This document shows, in pieces, positions 17,612-26,503 of a stretch of 64,000 nt of DNA (position 1 is its first letter; each line of letters opens with the position of its first letter). Below the pieces are notes generated by a model. That model made no database searches. It had not been told where the DNA came from and saw only the letters and a list, made by a program, of their open reading frames with translations. The position numbers and the translations under genes were made by a program. The DNA comes from Prochlorococcus sp. AG-355-O17 (lineage in GTDB: Bacteria > Cyanobacteriota > Cyanobacteriia > PCC-6307 > Cyanobiaceae), in the NCBI GenBank assembly GCA_003280655.1, contig QCEK01000009.1, forward strand, positions 1-64,000. The letters are read 5' to 3'.

Positions 17612-18649
17612 TTGAATATGAAATTAGTTACTGAAAACTTCCTTCTGGCAATATCTATTTTTTTTATTGGAACTTTATTGTCGATAATAATTTCTAAAGT
17701 TTCAAAAATATTTTTTAAAAAGATTTCCAAAAGAACAAAAACAAATTTCGATGATTTTATTTTTGAGGTTATCTCTGGAATTATAAAACCTATAGGTTTC
17801 CTCCTCTCATTTTATTTTTCTATTGACTATTTTTTTGCTGATGAAATAACTTTCATCTCTGTCTTATTAAATATTTTGAAATTATTTATATTAATAATCA
17901 TCATAAAAGCTCTCAACAAAGTTTTAATAAGATCTTTAACGGAATCGACCTCGAAAATTAATGATTCCTCAATTAGTTCAATGGTATCTTCACTAACTCC
18001 ATTGATAAAAGCATTAACATGGACTATTGGCTCAATTTTTTTCTTACAAAATATAGGTGTTCAAATGACTGCTATTTGGGCTTTACTAAGTGCAGGTGGC
18101 ATTGGAGCAGGATTAGCTTTGAAAGATCCAGTTCAGGAGTTTTTTGAATATATAACAATTTTGCTTGATAAGCCTTTTCAAAAAGGTGAGTTTATAAAAT
18201 CTGATGGAGTCCTCGGAATGGTTGAGAGAGTGGGAGTACGATCCTCAAGGATAAGAAGTATTAATGGAGAAGTAATAGTAATGAGCAATAGTGCCCTAAC
18301 AAATGGAATAATTTCAAATTACGCACAAATGGAAAAAAGGAGGTTAGTGCATAAATTGGGAGTTGTTTATGAAACCTCTCCAAAACTTATGAAATTGATT
18401 CCAATAATAATTAAAAAAATAATTGAAGAGACAAAAGATGCGTCTTTTGATAGATGTCATTTCACAGATTTCGGCGACTTCAGTCTTAATTTCGAACTTG
18501 TTTATTACATCCCAACAAATAATTATCTCGCTGCAATGGAAGCTCAACAATCTATAAATTTAAGAATTATTGAGGAATTTGCTGTTAATAATATAGAGTT
18601 TGCATTCCCAACACAAACCTTAAATATTGAAACTAACAAAGCCAAATGA
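17612..18649 (+). CDS. mscS: Small-conductance mechanosensitive channel (MscS family)
   Basis: A 345-residue membrane protein. Hydrophobic helices lie at about 5-25, 55-70 and 78-100, with the pore helix at about 125-160 leading into GGIGAGLALKDPVQEFF, the glycine/alanine-packed TM3 and start of the beta domain. The cytosolic domain follows (GMVERVGVRSSRIRSINGEVIVMSNS). It opens under membrane tension during osmotic downshock. Start: TTG at 17612 has AAGGA 5 bases upstream; an ATG at 17618 is possible. The 3' end overlaps the convergent SDR by 30 bases. Confidence 0.9.
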   Translation: MNMKLVTENFLLAISIFFIGTLLSIIISKVSKIFFKKISKRTKTNFDDFIFEVISGIIKPIGFLLSFYFSIDYFFADEITFISVLLNILKLFILIIIIKALNKVLIRSLTESTSKINDSSISSMVSSLTPLIKALTWTIGSIFFLQNIGVQMTAIWALLSAGGIGAGLALKDPVQEFFEYITILLDKPFQKGEFIKSDGVLGMVERVGVRSSRIRSINGEVIVMSNSALTNGIISNYAQMEKRRLVHKLGVVYETSPKLMKLIPIIIKKIIEETKDASFDRCHFTDFGDFSLNFELVYYIPTNNYLAAMEAQQSINLRIIEEFAVNNIEFAFPTQTLNIETNKAK

Positions 18650-19621
18650 TCTACAAATCTCTTCACTTAAAATCCAGAGTTTTGAAGCCAACTCAGAATT
18701 ATTTGCCTCAGCACTAACCTTACTTTCAACTAATTTATGTTTTTTAAAAGATATAAGTTTATTACTTAAATGAACGTAACCAATATTATTTAAATTTGAA
18801 TCAAAAACAATTTCAGAAAGTATCTTACCAGCATTTTCTACACTTTCAGAAATTCCTAAAATATTTTTTGCAACTTTAGAAAAAATTAAATATCCAAAGA
18901 GATTAAAACGCTTACTATATCTAAAAAAGCCGAGATCATCATTTGGTATTACTAGACCAGGAGCCCAAGTAACTACAGAAATTTTACTAGAGTAAATTTT
19001 TAATTTTTTTTCAAGTTCTTTAGCAAACAAAATATTACATAACTTACTATTTTTATAAGCTTCATCAGCATTAAAATTTAAAAATTGCCCAGTTACTTTG
19101 TTTCTTAAATTAACTAGGTTATTAAGTCCCGCTTTCTTTCCTATATTGCCACCTGAACTTTTGGGGTCATGTACATCTGATGATGTAATAATGATTCTAG
19201 ATTCTTCTTTATCTCTAATAAAATCTTTCAGGACATTTACCAAGTAAAAATGTGCAAGATGATTTACCGCAAAAGTTATTTCTATGCCTTGTTTTGATAC
19301 TTTAGGATAAAAAGAACCTGTATATTGCAATCCTGCATTTAAAACAAGCACATCTAAAAAAATCTTTTTACTAATAAAGTAATCTTTAATTTTTTTAATA
19401 TTCTCTAGATCTGAAAGATCACAATTTTCAATAATATTTAAAAATTTACTAAGGTAATTTTTATCAAAATATTTCTCGATTTTTTTGAGAAATTCATCCT
19501 TTCTTAATTCGTTTTTTATTACAACATATAAATTATTTTTCGTCTTCAGTAAATTAATAATGGCAAAAAACCCTATTCCTGAATTACCTCCAGTAATTAA
19601 AATATTTTTATTTTTAATCAT
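18620..19621 (-). CDS. POR-like short-chain dehydrogenase/reductase
   Basis: A 333-residue SDR. The NADP site is ILITGGNSGIGFF (about 7-19), NAG is at 95-97, Ser in IIITSSDVHD, and the catalytic Tyr189-Lys193 in AYKNSK. The long insert between the NAG and YxxxK regions and the C-terminal extension resemble light-dependent protochlorophyllide reductase and retinol dehydrogenase-like SDRs. A true POR has conserved cysteines in and near the active site; the only Cys by the motif here is in YKNSKLCN. Best described as a POR paralogue of unknown substrate. It overlaps mscS by 30 bases at its 3' end. Confidence 0.75.
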   Translation of the reverse strand: MIKNKNILITGGNSGIGFFAIINLLKTKNNLYVVIKNELRKDEFLKKIEKYFDKNYLSKFLNIIENCDLSDLENIKKIKDYFISKKIFLDVLVLNAGLQYTGSFYPKVSKQGIEITFAVNHLAHFYLVNVLKDFIRDKEESRIIITSSDVHDPKSSGGNIGKKAGLNNLVNLRNKVTGQFLNFNADEAYKNSKLCNILFAKELEKKLKIYSSKISVVTWAPGLVIPNDDLGFFRYSKRFNLFGYLIFSKVAKNILGISESVENAGKILSEIVFDSNLNNIGYVHLSNKLISFKKHKLVESKVSAEANNSELASKLWILSEEICRSFGFVSFNI

Positions 19622-19847
19622 TTAAATTCCTACTATTTTTTTTTATGATAAAAAAATAAATAAAGTTTTTTTTATTTTGTAATCTTATAAATTATTGTTA
19701 AAACACTGAAAACTTAGTCACTAGTATTTGAGTAATTTGATTATTATTAATCTACTCTCATTACAAGTATTGGATGAAAAATATAATTCTAGGCGCAGAA
19801 GTAATAATTTGTTCCATAAATTTCTTTAATCATAAGATTTATATTTA

Positions 19848-21131
19848 ATGTCAAAAGAAAATATGCCAGATGTTCTTGTTTTGGGTGCAGGGCCTGCAGG
19901 TATGGCTATTGCCTCAGCTTTAGGTAAGGAAAAATTAGATGTTGAAGTCCTTTCTCCAAATGGACCAGATGAACCTTGGCCAAATACATATGGCATATGG
20001 GGGAAAGAAGTTGATCAACTCGGGCTTCAGGATTTACTTGAATATAGATGGAAGAATACTGTAAGTTTTTTTGGACATGGCGCTTTAGAAGAGCAGGACG
20101 ACGAGAATAAAGCCACGGAACATTCACTAGATTATGGATTATTTGATAAGAAGAAACTCCACAATTATTGGTTTAATGAATGCAATAAGTCTTTTATTAA
20201 ATGGCATCAAGGCTTTGCAAATAAGATACATTTTGAAAAATACAAAAGTACAGTAACTACAAAAGATGGCAAAACTTACTCTGCAAGATTAGTAGTAGAT
20301 GCAACAGGGTATGATCCTGTTTTTCTTAAATTAAAATCGTGTGGTCCTTTAGCAGTCCAAACTTGTTATGGGATAGTAGGTAATTTTAGTAAACCTCCAC
20401 TAAAAAAAGGGCAGTTTGTATTAATGGACTATAGAAATGACCATCTTAACCATGAGCAAAAAAAAGAACCGCCAACTTTTCTTTATGCCATGGATATGGG
20501 GGATGGGAAATATTTTCTTGAAGAGACATCTCTTGGTTTAGTAAATCCTCTAACTATGGAAAATTTAAAAGAGAGGCTAGAGAAAAGGCTTTCTTATCGA
20601 AATATATCAATCACAAGCATGCAACATGAAGAACTTGGCTTATTTCTTCCTATGAATATGCCAATCCCAGATTTCAAACAACAAATACTTGGATATGGTG
20701 GTGCTGCTTCAATGGTACATCCTGCATCTGGATATTTAATTGGTAATGTTTTAAGAAGAGCTCCATTAGTCGCCAAGGCAGTCTCAGAAGCAATTAAAAA
20801 CAAAAATCTAAGTACCTATCATATTGCTAGAAAAGGTTGGGAAACTTTATGGTCAAAAGAATTAATTAGGAAGAAATCACTTTACCAATTTGGATTAGAA
20901 AAACTCATGAGGTTTGACGAGAAACTATTGAGAGAATTTTTTGGCAGTTTTTTCCAACTACCTAAAAATCAATGGTATGGTTTTCTAACTGATACTCTTT
21001 CTTTAAAAGAGATTGTATATGCAATGTGCGTAATGTTTATAAAGGCTCCATGGAGTGTAAAGAAAGGCCTTATGATTATGCATGGAAGAGAATTTAAAAT
21101 GTTACTTAGGATAATATTTCCAAACATATAG
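19848..21131 (+). CDS. crtL: Lycopene cyclase, CrtL family (epsilon-type features)
   Basis: A 427-residue FAD/NAD-dependent cyclase acting on lycopene ends at the thylakoid membrane to make the alpha/beta-carotene precursors. The dinucleotide motif VLVLGAGPAGMAIASAL is at residues 10-26, PWPNTYGIWGKEVDQLGL is the plant-type cyclase motif, and FLEETSL is the catalytic acidic stretch. GGAASMVHPASGY near residue 285-297 resembles epsilon cyclases more than the GTAGMVHP of beta cyclases. Prochlorococcus epsilon cyclase is reported to make both ring types, so product specificity is not certain. The following SDR starts 7 bases downstream and is likely co-transcribed. Confidence 0.88.
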   Translation: MSKENMPDVLVLGAGPAGMAIASALGKEKLDVEVLSPNGPDEPWPNTYGIWGKEVDQLGLQDLLEYRWKNTVSFFGHGALEEQDDENKATEHSLDYGLFDKKKLHNYWFNECNKSFIKWHQGFANKIHFEKYKSTVTTKDGKTYSARLVVDATGYDPVFLKLKSCGPLAVQTCYGIVGNFSKPPLKKGQFVLMDYRNDHLNHEQKKEPPTFLYAMDMGDGKYFLEETSLGLVNPLTMENLKERLEKRLSYRNISITSMQHEELGLFLPMNMPIPDFKQQILGYGGAASMVHPASGYLIGNVLRRAPLVAKAVSEAIKNKNLSTYHIARKGWETLWSKELIRKKSLYQFGLEKLMRFDEKLLREFFGSFFQLPKNQWYGFLTDTLSLKEIVYAMCVMFIKAPWSVKKGLMIMHGREFKMLLRIIFPNI

Positions 21132-21138
21132 TTAAAAA

Positions 21139-21846
21139 ATGAGAACCATATTAATAAGTGGAGCAAGTAGAGGTATTGGACTAAATATTGCACATAAAGA
21201 ATTAAAAGAAGGCAATAGAATTAGTGTTGGCATAAGAGATTTAGAATCATTAAAAGGAAGCGCTATTGATCCAAAAAAATGGCCAGAAGGGAAAATTATT
21301 ATTAACCACTATGATGCTTTAAAAAAAATTACAGCTGAAAATTGGATAAAGAATACCGTAGAGGAATTTGGAGGATTTGATTCAGTAGTAAATTGCTCTG
21401 GAGTATTATCGAAAGTTCCTTTCTTATACAAAGATGGTGATGAAGAAGATATTTTAAATACATTAAATATCAATTTTTTGGCAATTTGGCATTTATGTAG
21501 GCTTTCTTGGGATCATTTATCTACCTCTGGAAGAGGAAGAATTATTGTTTTAGTTTCAATGAGTGGGAAAAGATCCAAAGGTGATTTAGCCGCTTATTCT
21601 TCTTCAAAGTTTGCTTTGATGGGATTATGCCAAACGATGAAAAATAAAGGTTGGGATAAAAATATAAGGGTTTCAGCTATTTGCCCAAGCTGGGTTAATA
21701 CAAAAATGGCCCAAAATATTTCTTCCTTAGACAAATCAAGCATGACACAACCTGAAGATATTGCTGAAATATGCTCAACTATTCTGAAGTTACCTACCCA
21801 ATCAGTTCCATTCGAAATTGCCTTAAATTGTAATTACGAAATTTAA
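21139..21846 (+). CDS. Short-chain dehydrogenase/reductase
   Basis: A 235-residue classical SDR. ILISGASRGIGLNIA (about 4-18) binds NAD(P), NCSG is the family NxxG, VLVSMSGKRS holds the Ser, and Tyr153-Lys157 sit in AAYSSSKFAL. Length is standard. It lies 7 bases after the lycopene cyclase gene. Because its neighbour is a carotenoid enzyme, a role in carotenoid or lipid metabolism is possible but unproven; the substrate cannot be read from sequence. The stop overlaps the convergent GIY-YIG gene by 4 bases. Confidence 0.85.
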   Translation: MRTILISGASRGIGLNIAHKELKEGNRISVGIRDLESLKGSAIDPKKWPEGKIIINHYDALKKITAENWIKNTVEEFGGFDSVVNCSGVLSKVPFLYKDGDEEDILNTLNINFLAIWHLCRLSWDHLSTSGRGRIIVLVSMSGKRSKGDLAAYSSSKFALMGLCQTMKNKGWDKNIRVSAICPSWVNTKMAQNISSLDKSSMTQPEDIAEICSTILKLPTQSVPFEIALNCNYEI

Positions 21847-22385
21847 CCCAAATTAAAAATTAAGTAAGCCATTGAAAGCATTGCAATTGCAATAAATAAA
21901 CCTTTTATTCGATTTGTTAACAATGAAAAAAGAGACAAATCTTCAGAAAAGTATCCGCCAAAACTACCTGTAATAAATAATACAACCATTGGTAGAGATG
22001 CTATTCCGAAAGAATAAGATATAGATCTTGCAAATCCAAAATTTAAATAATTAAAAATAAAAGAACCTAATGAAAACAATAAAAAAGATGCAAATAGAGT
22101 TATGGAAACTTCAGCATCTAAAGTGTGAGGTAAGCTACCCTTTAATTCAAATTGTTTTTTACATTCTCTAATTTGTCTTTTAGAAAGCTTTAAATAACCA
22201 GTTTCAGGAATTCTTTGCGACTTATATTTTCTTAGTAATCTTGCTTCAAGAGTTTCTGGCTCCTTAGTCATAATTGATGTTAATAATTCATCTGGCTTTA
22301 ATTTTTTAATTTTCTTTTCAAGATTATCCGTTTTCCCAATCCTATAAAGGTCACCTACTCTAATAAGGTAAACATATCCCGACAT
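21843..22385 (-). CDS. GIY-YIG-like domain fused to a membrane domain
   Basis: A 180-residue protein with two parts. Residues 2-85 form a GIY-YIG/Mug113-like domain: GYVYLIRVGDLYRIGKTDNLEKKIKKL, then ETLEARLLRKYKSQRI and TGYLKLS. The helix position that carries the catalytic Arg in active nucleases is Lys here, so cutting activity is doubtful. Residues about 95-180 have three hydrophobic segments (ITLFASFLLFSLGSFIF, ASLPMVVLFITGSFGG, GLFIAIAMLSMAYLIF). A membrane-tethered GIY-YIG domain is unusual. Function unknown. It is divergent from the GST-like gene. Confidence 0.75.
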   Translation of the reverse strand: MSGYVYLIRVGDLYRIGKTDNLEKKIKKLKPDELLTSIMTKEPETLEARLLRKYKSQRIPETGYLKLSKRQIRECKKQFELKGSLPHTLDAEVSITLFASFLLFSLGSFIFNYLNFGFARSISYSFGIASLPMVVLFITGSFGGYFSEDLSLFSLLTNRIKGLFIAIAMLSMAYLIFNLG

Positions 22386-22459
22386 TTGCGTTGTAAAATT
22401 AATACTGTTCCTACTTAGATAATACTAAAAGAAATAGGGAAATTAAAAGATTTTACAAT

Positions 22460-23119
22460 ATGAAAAACGATATTTTATATTCATTTCGAAGATGTCCATA
22501 TGCAATTCGTGCAAGATGGGCCCTGTTAATTTGCGAAATAAAAGTAGAGATAAGAGAAATTGATTTAAAAAATAAACCTATAGATTTTTTAAATAATTCA
22601 AAGACGAAAACGGTTCCAATACTTATAAAAAAAAATAGTGAAGTTATTGAAGAAAGTCTTGAAATCATCCTGTGGGCTCTCTCAGAGTCGAAAAAGGAAA
22701 ACATCAAATTAAATTATTTTCCTGAGAACAAAAAGGAAGATATTTTTGAAATAATTAATGAAAACGATTACGAATTCAAATATCATTTAGATCGATTTAA
22801 ATATGCCACAAGATATAAAGATAGTGATGAAGAATTTCATTTCACAAATGCTATTAAATTTATAGAGAGATGGAACGAACTACTTGCAGAAAACAAATAT
22901 TTTTTTGGAGATAGACCCACAATCGCTGATTGGTCTGTTTGGCCTTTTGTAAGACAATTTAGGATCGCTTGTGAAAGTCAAAAAAGAACAAATTATTTTG
23001 AACCCTCAATAAAAAACTGGTTAGATTCATTTGAGAAAAATAAAGAATTTAAAACCTTAATGTATAAATACAAATTATGGGATCCAAATTATAGAAAGAA
23101 TTATTTTCCTTTTAATTAA
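22460..23119 (+). CDS. Glutathione S-transferase-like protein
   Basis: A 219-residue protein. The N-terminal thioredoxin-fold domain has FRRCPYAIRARWALL (residues 8-22) with a Cys-Pro-Tyr in the place of the GST/glutaredoxin active site, TKTVPIL with the cis-proline, and ESLEIILWAL following it. The C-terminal helical domain has KYFFGDRPTIADWSVWPFVRQF, the GST N-capping region. It probably binds glutathione or reduces a disulfide; the substrate is unknown. It ends overlapping the next, convergent small gene by 4 bases. Confidence 0.8.
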   Translation: MKNDILYSFRRCPYAIRARWALLICEIKVEIREIDLKNKPIDFLNNSKTKTVPILIKKNSEVIEESLEIILWALSESKKENIKLNYFPENKKEDIFEIINENDYEFKYHLDRFKYATRYKDSDEEFHFTNAIKFIERWNELLAENKYFFGDRPTIADWSVWPFVRQFRIACESQKRTNYFEPSIKNWLDSFEKNKEFKTLMYKYKLWDPNYRKNYFPFN

Positions 23120-23373
23120 CTTTCTAACAACTTCCTTTTTTCAATTATTCTTGCTAACTCCAAAAAATATCCTGCAGTCCTAAATTTACCAATATTTTTT
23201 TCCTTAAAATCAAGATCGCTTCTAATTTCTGCAGTTTCCGCCATTAGCAAATCTAAATCATTTGATCCAAGACTATACAATTCTCCTAGTTCAATTTCCC
23301 TTCCGAGTAAATGACTCCTAAACCACTTCCCTTTATTTTCTTGAGGTGGTATATCGTAGGGAGGAAATGACAT
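23116..23373 (-). CDS. Hypothetical small protein, 85 aa
   Basis: Not recognised as a named family. Hydrophilic, no signal peptide. It begins SFPPYDIPPQENKGKWF and has a helical middle (LGSNDLDLLMAETAEIRSDL) and basic C-terminus (RIIEKRKLLES). The composition is like other conserved small cyanobacterial proteins and it is placed tightly against gene ends on either side: 4-base overlap with the GST-like gene and 36 bases before gltS. Confidence 0.6.
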   Translation of the reverse strand: MSFPPYDIPPQENKGKWFRSHLLGREIELGELYSLGSNDLDLLMAETAEIRSDLDFKEKNIGKFRTAGYFLELARIIEKRKLLES

Positions 23374-23409
23374 TAAAATAAAATTTTGGCTAAGACCATT
23401 CTAAGGTTC

Positions 23410-24798
23410 TTATTGAAACTTTTTCATCTCTACTTTATTAAAAATCAATGCAATAAAAAGAATTGCGAATGTAATTAGAGCACAAATTTCTGTCCAATAA
23501 TCTAACCCAATTCTAGAAATCATTAATGGTGCAAGAACTGTGATTAGTCCCCCAGAAAGAATTAACTGAGCGAAAAGCTGTTTTGACGTAAAAATTGGTA
23601 AAGTCTTAGAAATATTTTTAGGATCTGCAAGCCTTAGAAGAAGTAACCCAGAAGCTACTACACCAGTAGAATTCCCAAACTCTATCAAGCTTTTTTCAAA
23701 CCAATAATCATCAAAAATAAAGTATGCGAAATAAGCAATGCAGATTAAATTCCAAAATAAACCAAAAATAGTAAACACTAAAATAAGTATCCAATTATCA
23801 AAAACAACCGCAATATCTAAACTCGCCATAGCTGTAAAAATCAACAAATCTGTGGATAAAATACCAATCTCCCTTTGTAGAATATTTGAAATAAATTCTG
23901 TATTTTTGGTTTTCTCTAAAATATATCTAATAAGGAGCGAACCTATAAGGATAAAAGGGAATACTGGTAGTGAAAAAATAATTTCCTTCGATAAATCACC
24001 AAAAGAACTTGAAATATACCTTAAAAATTTAAGTAGCAAAACACCAAAAGAAATTGCCAAACCAGAGAATCCAAGATTTATTATAAAAATTCTTAAATCT
24101 GCAAAAATTCCTGTCTTATTTTTTCCCTTTAGAGTATCTTTTTGTTCAAGAATCTCCTCAGTATCTGAAAGACCTAAAGTTCTACCAAGAAAGATGAATA
24201 TGCTACCCAATATTGAAGAGGATAAAAGACCCACTGTTGCCATAGCCAAACCAAGATCTAAACCATTTGGGAAACCTAGTTTATTAAAACTTTCACCGAT
24301 TATTGATGCAGCTCCATGACCACCCTCAAAACCTACCTCTATTAAACAACCCATTAGAGGATTTGCGTCCATAGATGGAGGCAGAAAATATTTAACAACA
24401 AGACCACCGACAAAAAATTGTCCGAAACCTAGCGAAAGAGCTAATAGAAATTGATTAAAAATTGGTTTAACTAAACCATTTATATTCGGTATAGGTCTTC
24501 CCATCATTAAAGTTGCGAAGACTAATGATAAAAGAGGAGTAGGAAAATTACTCCAAACATTTATTGTTTCTTTTGGTAAAAAGTGTATCGCACCAAATGG
24601 GCCTATAGATATACCTAAAATTCCTGATATAACTGCTATCGGCAATCCAAATCTCTCGAGTTGAACAGCTAGTTTAAATTTCCTTCCAAAAATCAACAAA
24701 AAAAATATAATTAATAATCCCAAAAAACTTATCAATAGAGAATTTGAAAAAATATCTTTATTCTGTATCGAAAAAATATTCAATGATTTCAAAAACAT
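23410..24798 (-). CDS. gltS: GltS-family sodium:glutamate symporter
   Basis: A 462-residue membrane protein with about 11-12 hydrophobic segments. The GltS core is present: a first-half motif EVGFEGGHGAASIIGESF (about 154-171) and the related second-half motif EFGNSTGVVASGLLLLRLADP, reflecting the inverted-repeat structure. The expected role is Na+-coupled uptake of glutamate or a related amino acid across the plasma membrane. The length is longer than E. coli GltS (about 401), mainly in the N-terminal and central linker regions. A terminator for the upstream pcb gene separates it from pcb. Confidence 0.8.
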   Translation of the reverse strand: MFLKSLNIFSIQNKDIFSNSLLISFLGLLIIFFLLIFGRKFKLAVQLERFGLPIAVISGILGISIGPFGAIHFLPKETINVWSNFPTPLLSLVFATLMMGRPIPNINGLVKPIFNQFLLALSLGFGQFFVGGLVVKYFLPPSMDANPLMGCLIEVGFEGGHGAASIIGESFNKLGFPNGLDLGLAMATVGLLSSSILGSIFIFLGRTLGLSDTEEILEQKDTLKGKNKTGIFADLRIFIINLGFSGLAISFGVLLLKFLRYISSSFGDLSKEIIFSLPVFPFILIGSLLIRYILEKTKNTEFISNILQREIGILSTDLLIFTAMASLDIAVVFDNWILILVFTIFGLFWNLICIAYFAYFIFDDYWFEKSLIEFGNSTGVVASGLLLLRLADPKNISKTLPIFTSKQLFAQLILSGGLITVLAPLMISRIGLDYWTEICALITFAILFIALIFNKVEMKKFQ

Positions 24799-24833
24799 AT
24801 AATTCTAAATCTAAATTAATAAACAAAATTTTT

Positions 24834-24867
24834 CAAATAAAAAAGGCTCCGGTAAGAGGAGCCTTTT
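24834..24867 (-). terminator. Rho-independent terminator after pcb
   Basis: On the minus strand, 25 bases past the pcb stop, AAAAGGCTCC pairs with GGAGCCTTTT around a 7-base loop, followed by a T-rich run (the complement of 24834-24840). The plus-strand arms are at 24841-24850 and 24858-24867. It is the clearest terminator in the window and fits the very high expression expected for pcb. It also insulates gltS downstream. Confidence 0.88.
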
Positions 24868-24891
24868 GATATTTGTAAGAAAATTTGAAAA

Positions 24892-25950
24892 TTAATCTTT
24901 AAGAGTAACTGTTGCACTATCAATATTACTGATAGCATTTGTAACTCTCTTAAAATCAAAGCCTAATGCTCTTAAAGCGTGCCATAGATGACCTTGAATA
25001 AAGAAGAATCCAAAATAGTAATGAACATTAGCTAACCATGCCCTTGAAGTGTACTCACCATCAGGAAGATCAACAGTATCTACCCAATAAGGAGAAATAC
25101 TAAACTTCAATTCAAGTGGTTCACCAAAGAATTCAGTTGGATAAACTGTTGTGTTAGCTGCACTCCAGAAGGCTGCAATAATAGCCATCCAGCCTATTCC
25201 AGCTAATGACCATGAGAGAACAGCTTCTGCAGATAGAAGTCCTTTACCTTTAAATTTGGTATATTCACCAACTTGCTTAGTAGCAATATGCCAAGCACCA
25301 CCAGTGATCTCAACGAAAGCAAGAAAAGCATGGCCTCCCATTACTTCTTCAAGGCTATCAATAGTCAAAAAGTCTGTTTGGTGATTCCAAATTTTGGCCA
25401 AATTTAATTCATACTCAACCTGTCTTACAGAACCAATAGCTGGATCATAAATTCCATGAACCCTTGCCCATTCAACAAAAGCAATAACTGCGAAACCAAG
25501 AATAATTAAATGGTGACCTAGAATAAATGTCAATTTGTCTGGATTATCCCATTCAATATTGAATTTTCTAGCTCTTGCCACATCAGAATCTTCTAGATTT
25601 CCAGGAAGAAGTAAAGAATGTAAAAGTCCCCCGGCGGCTAAAACCATAGAAGAAACTAAGTGAACTATTGCTATCGCTAGAACAGGTTTAGTATCTCCCA
25701 TCGCAACGCCATTAGCATCAAACCCTATTCCTAGAGTTGCTAAATGAGGAAGAACGATTAGAGGTTGATGACCCATTGGGACGCTTGGGTCAAATCGTGA
25801 AAGTTCAAAAAGGGTGAATGCACCCGCCCAGAAAACAATTAATCCTGCATGAGCTACATGAGCAGCAATGAATTTTCCTGAGCGATTTGCTACACCTGAA
25901 TTACCAGCCCACCATCCATAGGTAGTATCTGGATTTCCATAGGTTTGCAT
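24892..25950 (-). CDS. pcbA: Divinyl chlorophyll a/b light-harvesting protein Pcb
   Basis: A 352-residue antenna protein of the Pcb/IsiA family related to CP43. Six hydrophobic helices run through the protein with conserved histidine pairs for chlorophyll: [66 protein letters not shown], and [23 protein letters not shown]. The N-terminus [19 protein letters not shown] is family-typical. It binds divinyl chlorophylls in the thylakoid membrane and feeds photosystem I or II. Length matches the single Pcb of high-light Prochlorococcus strains. Its upstream gap (25951-26280) is the promoter region. Confidence 0.96.
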   Translation of the reverse strand: MQTYGNPDTTYGWWAGNSGVANRSGKFIAAHVAHAGLIVFWAGAFTLFELSRFDPSVPMGHQPLIVLPHLATLGIGFDANGVAMGDTKPVLAIAIVHLVSSMVLAAGGLLHSLLLPGNLEDSDVARARKFNIEWDNPDKLTFILGHHLIILGFAVIAFVEWARVHGIYDPAIGSVRQVEYELNLAKIWNHQTDFLTIDSLEEVMGGHAFLAFVEITGGAWHIATKQVGEYTKFKGKGLLSAEAVLSWSLAGIGWMAIIAAFWSAANTTVYPTEFFGEPLELKFSISPYWVDTVDLPDGEYTSRAWLANVHYYFGFFFIQGHLWHALRALGFDFKRVTNAISNIDSATVTLKD

Positions 25951-26280
25951 TTAGGAATTGATTAGCTTAAACGTTTTGAGAATACTTTATATTTCACCAA
26001 ACAGTTGAATTCATAACAAAATTGTAAAGGTTAGTAATCCTAACTATTACTAAACAAAAATTATTAGTAGGGCAATACAAGAATAAAGAATGTAGATTTA
26101 ATGAAGAAAAATTATTCTTAGAGATATAAGTTCTATCAAATAAACCAGTATTTTTAAATTCAAATAAGTTAAATAAATTTCATTTTGCTGACATTAAACG
26201 ATGTTTTGTTTCATTACACCGTGGTGGTTGTTGCCTCATTTTCAAACAATTATTAAATATGGGATAAGACATCTAATATT
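25951..26280. other. Divergent regulatory region between pcb and the 58-aa gene
   Basis: This 330-base gap is AT-rich and should contain the promoter of pcb; a TATAAA is seen on the minus strand at 25991-25986, about 36 bases before the ATG, though without a convincing -35 box. A GC-rich island (ACACCGTGGTGGTTGTTGCC, 26216-26235) stands out from the surroundings. No tRNA-like or other obvious RNA fold is visible. A 19-codon minus-strand reading frame lies at 26180-26239, too short to call as a gene. Confidence 0.5.
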
Positions 26281-26457
26281 ATGACTACTTCTCAAGAGTC
26301 TTCTAGAAAATTTTCACTAGAAATGAAATCTGAAGTTCATTACAAAAAGGCTGCAAACTCTTACAGAAAATCGAAACAATATATAAATATGATTAACTTA
26401 TATCCAACTTTGCAAAACACTCTTATTGAGTGTAAGGATGAAAATCTAATCGAATAA
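26281..26457 (+). CDS. Hypothetical small protein, 58 aa
   Basis: An ATG reading frame that stays open for 58 codons to the TAA at 26455. The peptide is hydrophilic and helical in character (SRKFSLEMKSEVHYKKAANS then YRKSKQYINMINLYPTLQN), with no membrane segment and no motif I recognise. The codon choice looks like the neighbours, and it is followed by a convergent gene after 46 bases. Support comes from an unbroken frame in very AT-rich DNA, where stops are common, so the call is moderate. Confidence 0.5.
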   Translation: MTTSQESSRKFSLEMKSEVHYKKAANSYRKSKQYINMINLYPTLQNTLIECKDENLIE

Positions 26458-26503
26458 ATATTTTATATATTTTCCAAAATTAATCAGAAAAAAATATCAG
26501 TTT

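Noticed and set aside
26180-26239. 19-codon minus-strand reading frame in the pcb upstream region
   Set aside because: Too short and no ribosome-binding site; noted only because it coincides with a GC-rich island.
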